A stretch of 64,000 bases of DNA, from positions 620,001-684,000 of the forward strand of contig NZ_CANOOQ010000001.1 of the NCBI RefSeq assembly GCF_947568225.1. Reading direction: 5' to 3'. Shown here piece by piece: positions 8,301 to 16,474 of this stretch. Below the pieces are notes generated by a model. It was not told the DNA's origin. It saw only the letters and a program-made list of their open reading frames with translations, and did not search any database. Position numbers and translations under genes: made by a program. Source of the DNA: Faecalispora anaeroviscerum. GTDB taxonomy: Bacteria > Bacillota > Clostridia > Oscillospirales > Acutalibacteraceae. Numbering within the stretch: the stretch's first letter is position 1; every line of letters starts with the position of its first letter.

Positions 8301-10046
8301 ATGGCCTTAGATGGGGCTTTTTTAAGACATTTATCACAGGAGTTGGAGCAGGCGGCGCAGGGGGCCAGGGTAGAGAAGATCTACCAGCCCAATCGGGAAG
8401 AGATGGTCTTTCTGCTGCGTACCCGAGCAGAACAGTTCAAGCTTTTGATTTCCGCCCGCGCGAACAGCGCACGGATTCATTTTACACGCTCTGTGCCGGA
8501 AAATCCGAAGCAGCCGCCCATGCTGTGTATGCTGATGCGTAAGCGCCTTTCCGGCGCTAAGCTGCTGCAGATTCGTCAGCCGCAGCTGGAACGTCTGCTC
8601 TTTCTGGATTTTGAAGCTGTCAATGAACTGGGTGACCTTGTTCGTCTGACAGTGGTTTCCGAAATCATGGGGCGGTACAGCAATATTATTTTAATAGATG
8701 AAGAAGGTCGGGTCATCGATGCGCTCAAGCGTGTGGATGCTGAAATGAGTTCCGAACGCCTAGTTCTCCCGGGCCTGCGGTATGAGCTTCCGCCGGCGCA
8801 GGGAAAGCTGTGCCTGCTCGAAGTTCAGCCCCAGAAGGTGCTGGAGGGGCTGTTCGCCCAACCGAAGGAAATGGAGCTTTCGAAAGGGCTGCTGTCTGTT
8901 TTGCAGGGCGTGTCCCCCGTTGTCTGCCGCGAGATACAGCACCGCGTCGGCCGGGGAGAACAGGTGTTGGTTCACGGGATGACAGATACGCAAAGGGAGC
9001 GCCTGCTGTTCTTTTTGGGCCGTTTAAAGCAGGAGGTGGAGGGGTGCTCTGGAGTTCCGCATCTCGTTCTGGGGCCCGACAAAAAGCCGATTGACTTTTC
9101 CTTTCTCCGCCCGGAGCAATACGGAACCTCCGCAGTTGTGCGTGAGCACGCCAGCTTTTCGGAGCTTTTGGATGCATTTTACGAAGAGCGCGATCACATT
9201 GACCGTATGCGGGTTCGGGAGCAGGATTTGTTCCGACACCTGACGACGATTTCTGACCGGCTCAGCAGAAAAATCAACGCGCAGCGCGGCGAGCTGGTTC
9301 AGTGCGCGGAACGGGAGCATTTGCGCGTCTGCGGGGATTTGCTTAACGCCAATCTGTATCAGATCGAGCCGGGCCTGTCCAGCGTGGAGCTGGAGAATTT
9401 TTATGACGAATCTTTGCCAAAGCTGCGTATCCGGCTTGATCCGCGGCTTACACCTTCCCAGAACGCGCAGAAATATTATAAGGATTACCGCAAGGCGCGC
9501 ACGGCGGAGGAAAAGCTGACGGAGCAGATCGCGCAGGCTCAACAGGAGCTTCTATACCTCGATACGGTTCTGGAAGAGCTGAGCCGTGCGGAAACGGAGC
9601 GCGATCTGCTCGAGGTTCGGCAGGAACTGCAGGAGCAGGGGTATCTAAAGGCCCCTAAGGGGAGCAAGCAAAAGCCGGTGGCTGCCGCCGCGCCGATGGA
9701 ATTTACTGTTTCTGACGAATTCCGGGTTCTTGTGGGCCGGAATAACAGGCAGAACGACCGCCTGACGCTGAAGCTTGCCAATAATAATGATATTTGGTTC
9801 CATACCAAAAACATTCCAGGTTCCCACACCATTCTGGTGACAGACGGAAAGACACCAACCGAAAGTGCCTTGTTGGATGCTGCGCGCCTGGCTGCCGTTC
9901 ACAGCAAAGGGAAGTCCTCTTCTCAGGTGCCGGTGGATTATACTCAGGTGCGGCATGTACACAAGCCAGCGGGAGCCAAGCCCGGTATGGTGATTTATGA
10001 AAATTATCGTACAATGTATGTAACGCCGGAAGAAGAAAAGTCATGA
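8301..10046 (+). CDS. rqcH: Rqc2 homologue RqcH (NFACT-family ribosome quality-control protein)
   Basis: RqcH binds stalled 50S subunits carrying peptidyl-tRNA and recruits tRNA-Ala to add C-terminal alanine tails that mark nascent chains for degradation. It was long annotated as fibronectin-binding protein FbpA. The 581 residues show the NFACT-N domain (MALDGAFLRHL, then MGRYSNIILID near 122-132), a helix-hairpin-helix segment, a long coiled coil (about 290-450) and the NFACT-R domain (VLVGRNNRQNDRLT and DIWFHTKNIPGSH). GGAGGTG lies ahead of ATG 8301. It is the third gene of a trmK-nif3-rqcH run with 12 bases between stop and start. Confidence 0.94.
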   Translation: MALDGAFLRHLSQELEQAAQGARVEKIYQPNREEMVFLLRTRAEQFKLLISARANSARIHFTRSVPENPKQPPMLCMLMRKRLSGAKLLQIRQPQLERLLFLDFEAVNELGDLVRLTVVSEIMGRYSNIILIDEEGRVIDALKRVDAEMSSERLVLPGLRYELPPAQGKLCLLEVQPQKVLEGLFAQPKEMELSKGLLSVLQGVSPVVCREIQHRVGRGEQVLVHGMTDTQRERLLFFLGRLKQEVEGCSGVPHLVLGPDKKPIDFSFLRPEQYGTSAVVREHASFSELLDAFYEERDHIDRMRVREQDLFRHLTTISDRLSRKINAQRGELVQCAEREHLRVCGDLLNANLYQIEPGLSSVELENFYDESLPKLRIRLDPRLTPSQNAQKYYKDYRKARTAEEKLTEQIAQAQQELLYLDTVLEELSRAETERDLLEVRQELQEQGYLKAPKGSKQKPVAAAAPMEFTVSDEFRVLVGRNNRQNDRLTLKLANNNDIWFHTKNIPGSHTILVTDGKTPTESALLDAARLAAVHSKGKSSSQVPVDYTQVRHVHKPAGAKPGMVIYENYRTMYVTPEEEKS

Positions 10047-10076
10047 CCCCTAGGGGCCATGACTATAGTTTTGTTT
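10039..10076. terminator. Bidirectional terminator between rqcH and the MATE gene
   Basis: AGTCATG-A-CCCC pairs with GGGG-C-CATGACT around a TA turn (10039-10064), followed by TATAGTTTTG. The stem overlaps the rqcH stop codon. The convergent MATE gene ends 17 bases further on. Confidence 0.65.
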
Positions 10077-10080
10077 AAAG

Positions 10081-11460
10081 TTAGGTCTCGCTTTCAATGA
10101 TCTCCTGGTTTATTCCGGTTTCTGTTTGTGCCGCTGTAATTTCCAATCGTTTCGCACGTTGCACCAATATTTGTGAAATAATCATATGGCACAGCTCTCC
10201 GAAGAAGAAAGCAAAATAAAGCCCTTTTCCGGAAAACAGTTCGATAGAGAGAATCAGAAAGATCTGGATGAAACCGATGCATCGCAGAAAAGAGATTGCT
10301 GTGGAAAAGGTGTTTTGTTCCGTTGCCTGGAAGAACAAAATATTCATCAGAGTAACTCCGATGGCGATGTGCGCCAATGGATAAAGTCGAAGCATGTGAC
10401 TGGTTAGTGCAGTTAACTCAGGGTTTCCTGCGTGGAACAAAGAAACGATTCCGTCACTGAAAATAAAGCAAACGGATACCAACAGTACAGGAATAACGAT
10501 ATTTGTACGTACCCCCAAGTGATAGATATGTGTAAAAGCCTTTTTATTCCCCTGGCCATGATAGAGGCTCATTAGTGGCTGCGCACCTTGCGTAACACCA
10601 ATTAAAACCATGTTGATGATGGCACAAACATAACCGACAATGGAATACGCTGTCACTCCGAGTGTGCCCACATGGTAAATGATTGCGAGATTAAAAGAAA
10701 ATGTAACGGCAGGCAAGCTGAGTTCCATGAGGAAGGTAGCAAAGCCATTACTCACAATCCTTTTTATGTCCACGAAATGGAAGACGGGCTTTCTGATCCG
10801 GAGCATCCCCTTTTTACTCCAAAAATAGGTTGCATAAAATGTAAGCTCCAGCAGCATCCCAACACCGTTTGTTATGGCGGCTGCTTCAATACCGTAATGA
10901 AGAATAAGGATAAGGATAACATCAAGGATGGTATTAACGATTGCTCCAGTGACAGTTGCTACCATTACGAGTCTGGGGGCATTGTCATTGCGCACAAAGA
11001 CGGAAAGTAGACACACAATCATTTGAAACAGAAAAAACGGCGCCATCCATTTTAAATAGGCCATGGCAGAAAGCAGCAACGCCTCGTTAGCCCCTGCGAG
11101 CAAGACCAGCTGCTCCCGAAAAAAGAACCCCGGAAGGGTCATAACAAAGCCGATTACAAAGGCGATTGCCAGGCACTGGCAAAAAATATTGTTCGCTTTC
11201 ACCAACTCTCCCTGTCCTTTGTAAAAAGAGTAAACATTAGCGCCTCCTACCGCTATCAGCATAGCCAGGGCAATAACGATCATGCCAAATGGAAAAACAA
11301 TATTGATCGCAGCAAGTGCAATTTCTCCGATCCCCTGTCCCACAATGATGCCATCTAAAACAATGTAAAGAGCCTGAACGACCATGCCGATAACGGAAGG
11401 AATCACATACTTGATAAACTGTTTGTTAATTACTTTAAGACTTGCGTTTTGAGCATCCAT
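10081..11460 (-). CDS. MATE-family multidrug/metabolite efflux transporter
   Basis: A 459-residue, 12-helix transporter of the MatE superfamily, expected to export cationic compounds or metabolites in exchange for Na+ or H+. It shows two homologous halves: FIKYVIPSVIGMVVQALY with DGIIVGQGIG at the N terminus, and the repeated pattern from about residue 230 (NGFATFLMELSLPAVTF). I moved the start from the longest frame (11502) to ATG 11460, which has GGAGGG 9 bases ahead and gives the usual MATE N terminus. The substrate cannot be told. It appears to be a single-gene unit with a candidate promoter at 11509-11537. Confidence 0.88.
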   Translation of the reverse strand: MDAQNASLKVINKQFIKYVIPSVIGMVVQALYIVLDGIIVGQGIGEIALAAINIVFPFGMIVIALAMLIAVGGANVYSFYKGQGELVKANNIFCQCLAIAFVIGFVMTLPGFFFREQLVLLAGANEALLLSAMAYLKWMAPFFLFQMIVCLLSVFVRNDNAPRLVMVATVTGAIVNTILDVILILILHYGIEAAAITNGVGMLLELTFYATYFWSKKGMLRIRKPVFHFVDIKRIVSNGFATFLMELSLPAVTFSFNLAIIYHVGTLGVTAYSIVGYVCAIINMVLIGVTQGAQPLMSLYHGQGNKKAFTHIYHLGVRTNIVIPVLLVSVCFIFSDGIVSLFHAGNPELTALTSHMLRLYPLAHIAIGVTLMNILFFQATEQNTFSTAISFLRCIGFIQIFLILSIELFSGKGLYFAFFFGELCHMIISQILVQRAKRLEITAAQTETGINQEIIESET

Positions 11461-11508
11461 ATGATCTTTACCCTCCAGAATCAAACTAATTAGAAAAAGC
11501 AAGTAAAC

Positions 11509-11537
11509 TTATTTTGACCAGTCTTAAAAGGTGTCAA
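11509..11537 (-). promoter_or_regulatory. Candidate sigma-A promoter for the MATE gene
   Basis: Minus strand: a perfect TTGACA (11537-11532), 17 bases, then a poor -10 AAATAA. A weak or activated promoter is possible. A second GGTCAA copy 10 bases upstream makes a repeat that might bind a regulator. Confidence 0.4.
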
Positions 11538-11580
11538 TAGCTTTGACCTTCGCTCGTAGACCTAGCATTTTTAAACTAAA

Positions 11581-11634
11581 AAGGCCAGATAATATACCGG
11601 GTATAATCCCGACATCTTATCTGGCCTTGTTTTG
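11581..11634. terminator. Orphan terminator-like hairpin
   Basis: A 12-bp perfect stem AAGGCCAGATAA / TTATCTGGCCTT (11581-11592 and 11617-11628) with a 24-base loop and a T-rich tail GTTTTGAT. No intact gene ends here; it probably once closed the decayed spore-protein gene on the minus strand. Confidence 0.55.
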
Positions 11635-11848
11635 ATAAAAAGCCCTCCGATGACACTCTCAAATTAATATACAATTTGAGTTCATAATTATTATAACAGA
11701 ATAAAATTGTAAAGTTTTTATTTGAAGAATGTTTGAGAATATGCAAGGTATATCCTGTTTCAATGTTTTTTTCATCTGTCCAAAGAATTGCTCTTGTTTG
11801 TAATATAATATTATTTTAGCATTAATTGCTAAAACAGTCAATCTTAAC

Positions 11849-12070
11849 CTATTCGTCAACGAAATTAAGATAATAGCCTGGCTGCTGAATAAAGAAAAGT
11901 CCGACTCCGGCATTGTAGGTGATGTTTGTAGACGGTGCATTAATCGAAGTATCAAATCATACGTTAATATTGTTTGCAACTCTTGCACCGCTACTTCCCT
12001 GAAGCTGAACCTGTAAGCCGTCAAGAACGGCTACTGCGGCAGGTCCAGTTGGTCCGGTGGGTCGGTAATA
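11849..12070 (-). pseudogene. Remnant of a collagen-like (BclA-type) spore-surface protein
   Basis: Read on the minus strand, a frame just after a TAA gives GPTGPTGPA, the end of a Gly-Pro-Thr collagen-like repeat. It then reads AVAVLDGLQVQLQG and ARVANNINV, a TGA stop, and FDTSINAPSTNITY with GVGLFFIQQPGYYLNF before a final TAG at 11849-11851. This matches the C-terminal domain of clostridial exosporium/BclA-like glycoproteins. The signal region and most of the repeat are missing and there is an internal stop, so it is not functional. No long open frame covers it, so automated annotation would miss it. Confidence 0.65.
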
Positions 12071-12105
12071 TTAGAAAAACGAACTGCCTTTAAAATACGG
12101 TTCAT

Positions 12106-12330
12106 TTAAACCGCCTCGGATTGAGTGTTGATTTTAATGAATTCCATTACCCGGAGTAGCTCGTCAGCAAACTTAAACTTGACATTGATGTTGCCATTCT
12201 CATATACTTTGATATAGTTTACAAGTTCAACTAAAACCTCTCTTATCAGCTTGTCGATAGTTTCAAACTTCTTAAAAACTACTAAGCAAAAACTTTCTAC
12301 GTGAATACCGTTTTGCAATTCGGTCTGCTC
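12106..12330 (-). pseudogene. C-terminal remnant of a large serine recombinase
   Basis: About 74 residues resembling the extreme C terminus of transposon-type recombinase family proteins: EQTELQNGIHVESF, then ETIDKLIREVLVELVNYI, KVYENGNINVKFKFADEL and a terminal helix. The frame is cut by a TGA immediately upstream, and no resolvase catalytic domain is present in the window. It marks an excised or decayed mobile element. The assignment rests on pattern memory. Confidence 0.5.
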
Positions 12331-12603
12331 TCATATAAATTGTTGACAATCTCATTGATTGCGGCTCCAAGCCGGATAGAATGGCTTTTTTAAAGCGAAG
12401 CTGTGCTTGATGCATTCCAGAGTGTTTACATAATGTACCGTAAGATATACCTGCTGCTGAATGGCATACGAATCCGTTTTTGGAAATTTTCATCGTATTG
12501 ATTATCAAAGAGAAGTCTTCTCATTTTTGTCGCAATTTTTTCTCAGTCGTGTTACAATATTATACCAGAAGGTTATTGTTTAAGAGAGGGGGGAGAGAAC
12601 ATA
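12331..12603. other. Intergenic debris upstream of the exopolysaccharide operon
   Basis: I see no supported gene. A 78-codon minus-strand frame (12272-12508) has no recognisable domain, and a second frame over the same bases gives a short RLGAAINEIVNNLY string, suggesting frameshifted remnants. The last 60 bases are AT-rich and must hold the promoter for 12604, but I cannot pick a convincing -35/-10 pair. Confidence 0.4.
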
Positions 12604-14151
12604 TTGTATTACAAACCGAAACACGCTGCTCCCCGCCCGATTCATATTGACCGAATCATTTTTGTTTTGATATTGCTTACCGAATTTACCTATGGCGTAT
12701 ATTTAGGCTATTTTAAGGGTGTTCTTCTCGGAGACGCTGTAAGCCGCACTGCCAATGCGTTTTATGTGCTGTTTTGCAAGCCGTATCGCTTCACATCCAT
12801 AGGGCTTGTGTGGAATCCGTTGCCCAGTGTATTACAACTTCCCTTTGTAGCGCTTGCGCATTTTTGGAGGCCTATTGTCACCAAGGGAATCGGTGCGGCT
12901 GCGGTAACGGCATTCTTTGCCGCATGGCAGGGAAAAACGCTCCTGCGTACATTTGAACTGCTAAAGGTAGAACGTATGCCTTCCCTCGTGATCACTTTGC
13001 TGTTCTGTTTCAACCCTTATATCTTTTTTTATGGGGCAAATGGCATGACAGAGATTATCGCTTCCGCCTTTGCCATACAGGCCGTTTGCGCACTTTCCCT
13101 TTGGATGCGGACGGGGCGGGCCAGCCATCTTCTTGCTTTGGGCGTTGGCTGTGTGGGGATGTTCCTCACTCGCTATGAAGCGATTCCCTTCGCTTTGACT
13201 CTTGGTTTTGGGATGTTCCTCCATATGCTGTTCAGTCAGAGGGAGCAGAGATATTACCCAGAAAGAAACTGGAAAGAAAGATTTTTCTATGTGGAAGGAA
13301 CTATGTGGGTCACCTTCCTGCCGATCATTTACACGGTATTGGTCTGGATTTTATTTAACTGGACCATTACCGGGAATCCTTTATATTTTTTGAACTCGGG
13401 TTACTCGATGAATGCCTATTCGGCTTATTACACCGATTATGGTGGCTTGGTTGGGGCGATACCCTATGTGTGGGCTAGAATCTGGCCATTTCTGTTTGCT
13501 CTTGCCGGGCTGGTTTTAATACGGTTTCTATCAGGAACCCTTCTAAGCATCGATACTGCTATCATTATGGCAGTAACGCTGGGGCTTTCTATCTTTCAGT
13601 TTTTTATGATTGCCAAGGGCTCATCGGGTGGCTATGTGCGGTATCTCTGCTATCCTTTGATGTTGGCCGTAGCGTGGGTGCCTTATCAGCTTTCTGTGCT
13701 AAAAAAGGCGGCGCGACAGATAGCCACTGTTATTCTTTGTGTAGTGCTGGCTTTTAATAGTGCTTATTTTGTCTGGGCATTTGAACATTCTTCCCTTATG
13801 AGGGAGGATACTCTATATATGGTTCCGGCGCACACCGAGCAGATTGCAGATTATATTAATACCAATTTAAGGGATAAAAGAATCCTGATGGATTCCTATC
13901 TGACCTATTATGCTGTTATGAACGTGGATAACGTGGATAATCTGGTGATCAGCTGTACTCCGGAATTTGCGCAGGCGGTGGCGGACCCTGTGGGGTATAA
14001 TATTGATTATGTCATTGTTCCGCAGATTGGGAGCTATGGCAATATGGATGCCCTGAATATCGCTTATCCCAACCTTTATTGGCATGGGGAGGAATGGTGC
14101 GAAGAAGTGGCCTCTGTAGAGGGTTATAAAATCTACAAAGTGCTGAAATGA
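12604..14151 (+). CDS. Polytopic GT-C-type membrane glycosyltransferase (putative)
   Basis: A 515-residue integral membrane protein with about 10-12 hydrophobic helices. After the first helix comes an extracytoplasmic loop with GVLLGDAVSR; an acidic residue in that loop is the catalytic signature of GT-C enzymes that use lipid-phosphate sugars (GT39/ArnT/PMT superfamily). The C-terminal 110 residues are soluble. The start is TTG 12604 with AGGGGGGAG 8 bases ahead. The next gene begins 14 bases downstream, so the three genes to 18706 form one operon. A role in decorating or priming the polysaccharide made by the next two gene products is inferred. The fold class is reasonably supported, the substrate is not. 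Confidence 0.6.
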   Translation: MYYKPKHAAPRPIHIDRIIFVLILLTEFTYGVYLGYFKGVLLGDAVSRTANAFYVLFCKPYRFTSIGLVWNPLPSVLQLPFVALAHFWRPIVTKGIGAAAVTAFFAAWQGKTLLRTFELLKVERMPSLVITLLFCFNPYIFFYGANGMTEIIASAFAIQAVCALSLWMRTGRASHLLALGVGCVGMFLTRYEAIPFALTLGFGMFLHMLFSQREQRYYPERNWKERFFYVEGTMWVTFLPIIYTVLVWILFNWTITGNPLYFLNSGYSMNAYSAYYTDYGGLVGAIPYVWARIWPFLFALAGLVLIRFLSGTLLSIDTAIIMAVTLGLSIFQFFMIAKGSSGGYVRYLCYPLMLAVAWVPYQLSVLKKAARQIATVILCVVLAFNSAYFVWAFEHSSLMREDTLYMVPAHTEQIADYINTNLRDKRILMDSYLTYYAVMNVDNVDNLVISCTPEFAQAVADPVGYNIDYVIVPQIGSYGNMDALNIAYPNLYWHGEEWCEEVASVEGYKIYKVLK

Positions 14152-14165
14152 AAGGGGGTGTTTGA

Positions 14166-16463
14166 GTGGAGAAAAATCTGAATGGATTTGGCGGACGATT
14201 GGTGAAAGCTGGCCTTATCAACGAGGAACAGTTGGCTGATGCGCTTTTGTGGCAAAAGCAGGAGGACACCTTGCTGGGCGAAACTCTGGTCAATCATGGA
14301 ATCATTACCAGAGAGCAGCTTTTTCGTTTTATCTTCACCAGTCCCGGCGCGACATTGGGCGAAGTTTTGATCGGCAACGGCTATATCGACCGTGAGCAAT
14401 TAGCCGAGGCGCTTCGCTACCAACAACAATATGGCGGACGATTGGGTACGATCTGCGTTTCCCTTGGCTTTTTGACTCCCCAGCAGTTGGAGTCCACGCT
14501 GGCACAGCGTGTTGCGCCCAAAGGTCGGCTGGGGGATGAGCTGCTGCGTTTGGGCATCATTACGCAGGAACAACTGGATACCGCGCTGGAAACTCAGAAG
14601 CGCAGCGGCGGGCGATTGGGAGAGATTCTGCTTTTTTTAGAATATGTCACGGAGGAGCAGCTATACCGTGTTTTGGCAACACAAGGAGAAATAGGACGGC
14701 TGGGCAGCAATGTGCGCTTGGCAGATGTGCGTGCTCTGCCTTACAAAATGGCCAATCGTTACGCCGCCATCATTATTCGGGAAGAAAAGCAGTATACTGT
14801 TGTAGCTGTAGAGGCCAAGCTGGGTGAAGATGCCGTCAAGGACATTGAAGCTTATTTGGGAAAACCCATTGAGCAGGTTCTTATGACCAACGCGGAGCGG
14901 CTGCAATTTTGGGAGCAGGCTTATCGCCGCGAGGAGATTCTTGGAAGCGTGTTCGCTCTTTATGATGAACAGCCACAAAACTCCGCAATTGAAACCTTTA
15001 CCACCACGCAGTTGGTTGTGCTGTTAGCGCTCTTCGCTGTGTTTTTGCTGGCACTAACGGCAAACTGGTTTACTACCCTGCTCACACTGGTGATTGTTTT
15101 TCAAATTGCCTATCTTTCGATGGCGATCGCAAAATTTTGGATTGTAATTAAAGGCGCCCGCCATAATGCACAGCTGCGCTTTTCAGCGGAAGAGGTGGCC
15201 GCTGTGCATGAGGCCGAGTTGCCGGTATACACTTTGCTCATTCCGGTTTATAAGGAAAAAGAGGTACTGCCTGATCTTTTGAAAAGAATCCAAAATCTTG
15301 ACTACCCAAAATATAAATTAGACGTTCGGATTTTGCTGGAGGAAAATGACCCCGAAACCATTGCGGTGGTTCATGCAATGCGGTTGCCCAGCTACTTTAC
15401 CCCCATCATTGTACCTGCATCCAAGCCACAAACGAAACCCAAGGCCTGCAACTACGGGTTGCTGCAAGCAAAGGGGGAATATGTGGTCATCTACGATGCG
15501 GAGGACAGACCTGAGCCGGATCAGCTCAAAAAAGCTTATTTGGCTTTTCAACAGTTGCCGGAGGAATATGTGTGCATCCAGGCTAAGCTCAATTATTTCA
15601 ACAGTCGGCAAAATCTGCTTACCAGACTGTTTACACAGGAGTACAGCATGTGGTTTGAACTTCTGCTGGTAGGCATTATGCAGATGGATATTCCCATCCC
15701 GTTGGGGGGCACCTCCAACCACTTCAAGATGAGCTTTTTGAAGCGGGTAGGCGGCTGGGATCCTTTCAACGTAACCGAAGACGCAGATCTGGGTATCAGG
15801 CTTTACAAATATCGGTATAAAACCGCTATTTTGGATTCCCGCACTTGGGAGGAAGCCAACAGCGACATTGGCAACTGGATTCGCCAACGTTCTCGCTGGA
15901 TCAAGGGCTATATGCAGACCTTCTTCGTACATATGCGTCAGCCGGTTAAATTTTACCGTCAGATAGGTTTCCGGGGGATGCTCGGGTATCTGGCCATGAT
16001 TTTGGGAACTCCGTTACTTCCGCTGCTCAACCCCATCTTCTGGGGAATGATGGTGGTCTGGCTGATCCTTCAGCCAGCGTGGGTACAGATGTTTTTCCCG
16101 GGGCCGATTTACTATATCTCGGTGATTCAGTTGATTATTGGCAACTTTATCTTCATCTACATGAATATCGTTGGTACGTATTATGTCATCCGTGACTGCG
16201 CGATTAAGAAAGACCAGCCTTTTTCCTATGGGCTGATTCGGTCGGGATTGCTGACCCCGCTATACTGGGTTTTGATGAGCGTTGCGGCCTATAAAGCATT
16301 GTTTCAATTGATCGTAAAGCCTCATTATTGGGAAAAGACCCTCCATGGTCTGACTGAACAGTCTAATGTTGATCAGATGCAATTCATTGAACACCTAGTG
16401 ACCGTAGAGCAAATTGAGGGCAGGAACGATGAAAACAAGTCAAGTAATTCAATTAGAAAGTAA
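14166..16463 (+). CDS. Processive family 2 glycosyltransferase with N-terminal MshEN/GspE-N-type repeats
   Basis: A 765-residue membrane synthase. Residues 8-170 hold six copies of a GspE-N/MshEN-like motif, (R/L)LG-x2-L-x3-G-x-(I/L)-x4-L, with LG pairs near 12, 37, 64, 93, 122 and 151. MshEN domains are known c-di-GMP receptors. Two helices follow (about 277-320), then a GT2 core with PVYKEKEVLP, the D,D,D,QxxRW set (DAED at 444-447, TED at 537-539, QRSRW at 574-578), and C-terminal membrane helices. This resembles bacterial cellulose synthase BcsA and phage-receptor protein NfrB, but there is no C-terminal PilZ domain. Together with the BcsB-like partner it should polymerise and export a beta-linked glycan. 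The start is GTG 14166 behind AAAGGGGGTG. Confidence 0.82.
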   Translation: MEKNLNGFGGRLVKAGLINEEQLADALLWQKQEDTLLGETLVNHGIITREQLFRFIFTSPGATLGEVLIGNGYIDREQLAEALRYQQQYGGRLGTICVSLGFLTPQQLESTLAQRVAPKGRLGDELLRLGIITQEQLDTALETQKRSGGRLGEILLFLEYVTEEQLYRVLATQGEIGRLGSNVRLADVRALPYKMANRYAAIIIREEKQYTVVAVEAKLGEDAVKDIEAYLGKPIEQVLMTNAERLQFWEQAYRREEILGSVFALYDEQPQNSAIETFTTTQLVVLLALFAVFLLALTANWFTTLLTLVIVFQIAYLSMAIAKFWIVIKGARHNAQLRFSAEEVAAVHEAELPVYTLLIPVYKEKEVLPDLLKRIQNLDYPKYKLDVRILLEENDPETIAVVHAMRLPSYFTPIIVPASKPQTKPKACNYGLLQAKGEYVVIYDAEDRPEPDQLKKAYLAFQQLPEEYVCIQAKLNYFNSRQNLLTRLFTQEYSMWFELLLVGIMQMDIPIPLGGTSNHFKMSFLKRVGGWDPFNVTEDADLGIRLYKYRYKTAILDSRTWEEANSDIGNWIRQRSRWIKGYMQTFFVHMRQPVKFYRQIGFRGMLGYLAMILGTPLLPLLNPIFWGMMVVWLILQPAWVQMFFPGPIYYISVIQLIIGNFIFIYMNIVGTYYVIRDCAIKKDQPFSYGLIRSGLLTPLYWVLMSVAAYKALFQLIVKPHYWEKTLHGLTEQSNVDQMQFIEHLVTVEQIEGRNDENKSSNSIRK

Positions 16464-16474
16464 GAGGATAGAGC

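Noticed and set aside
11659..12024. 121-codon minus-strand ORF
   Set aside because: It runs out of frame across the collagen-like spore-protein relic; the relic's own frame gives the recognisable protein.
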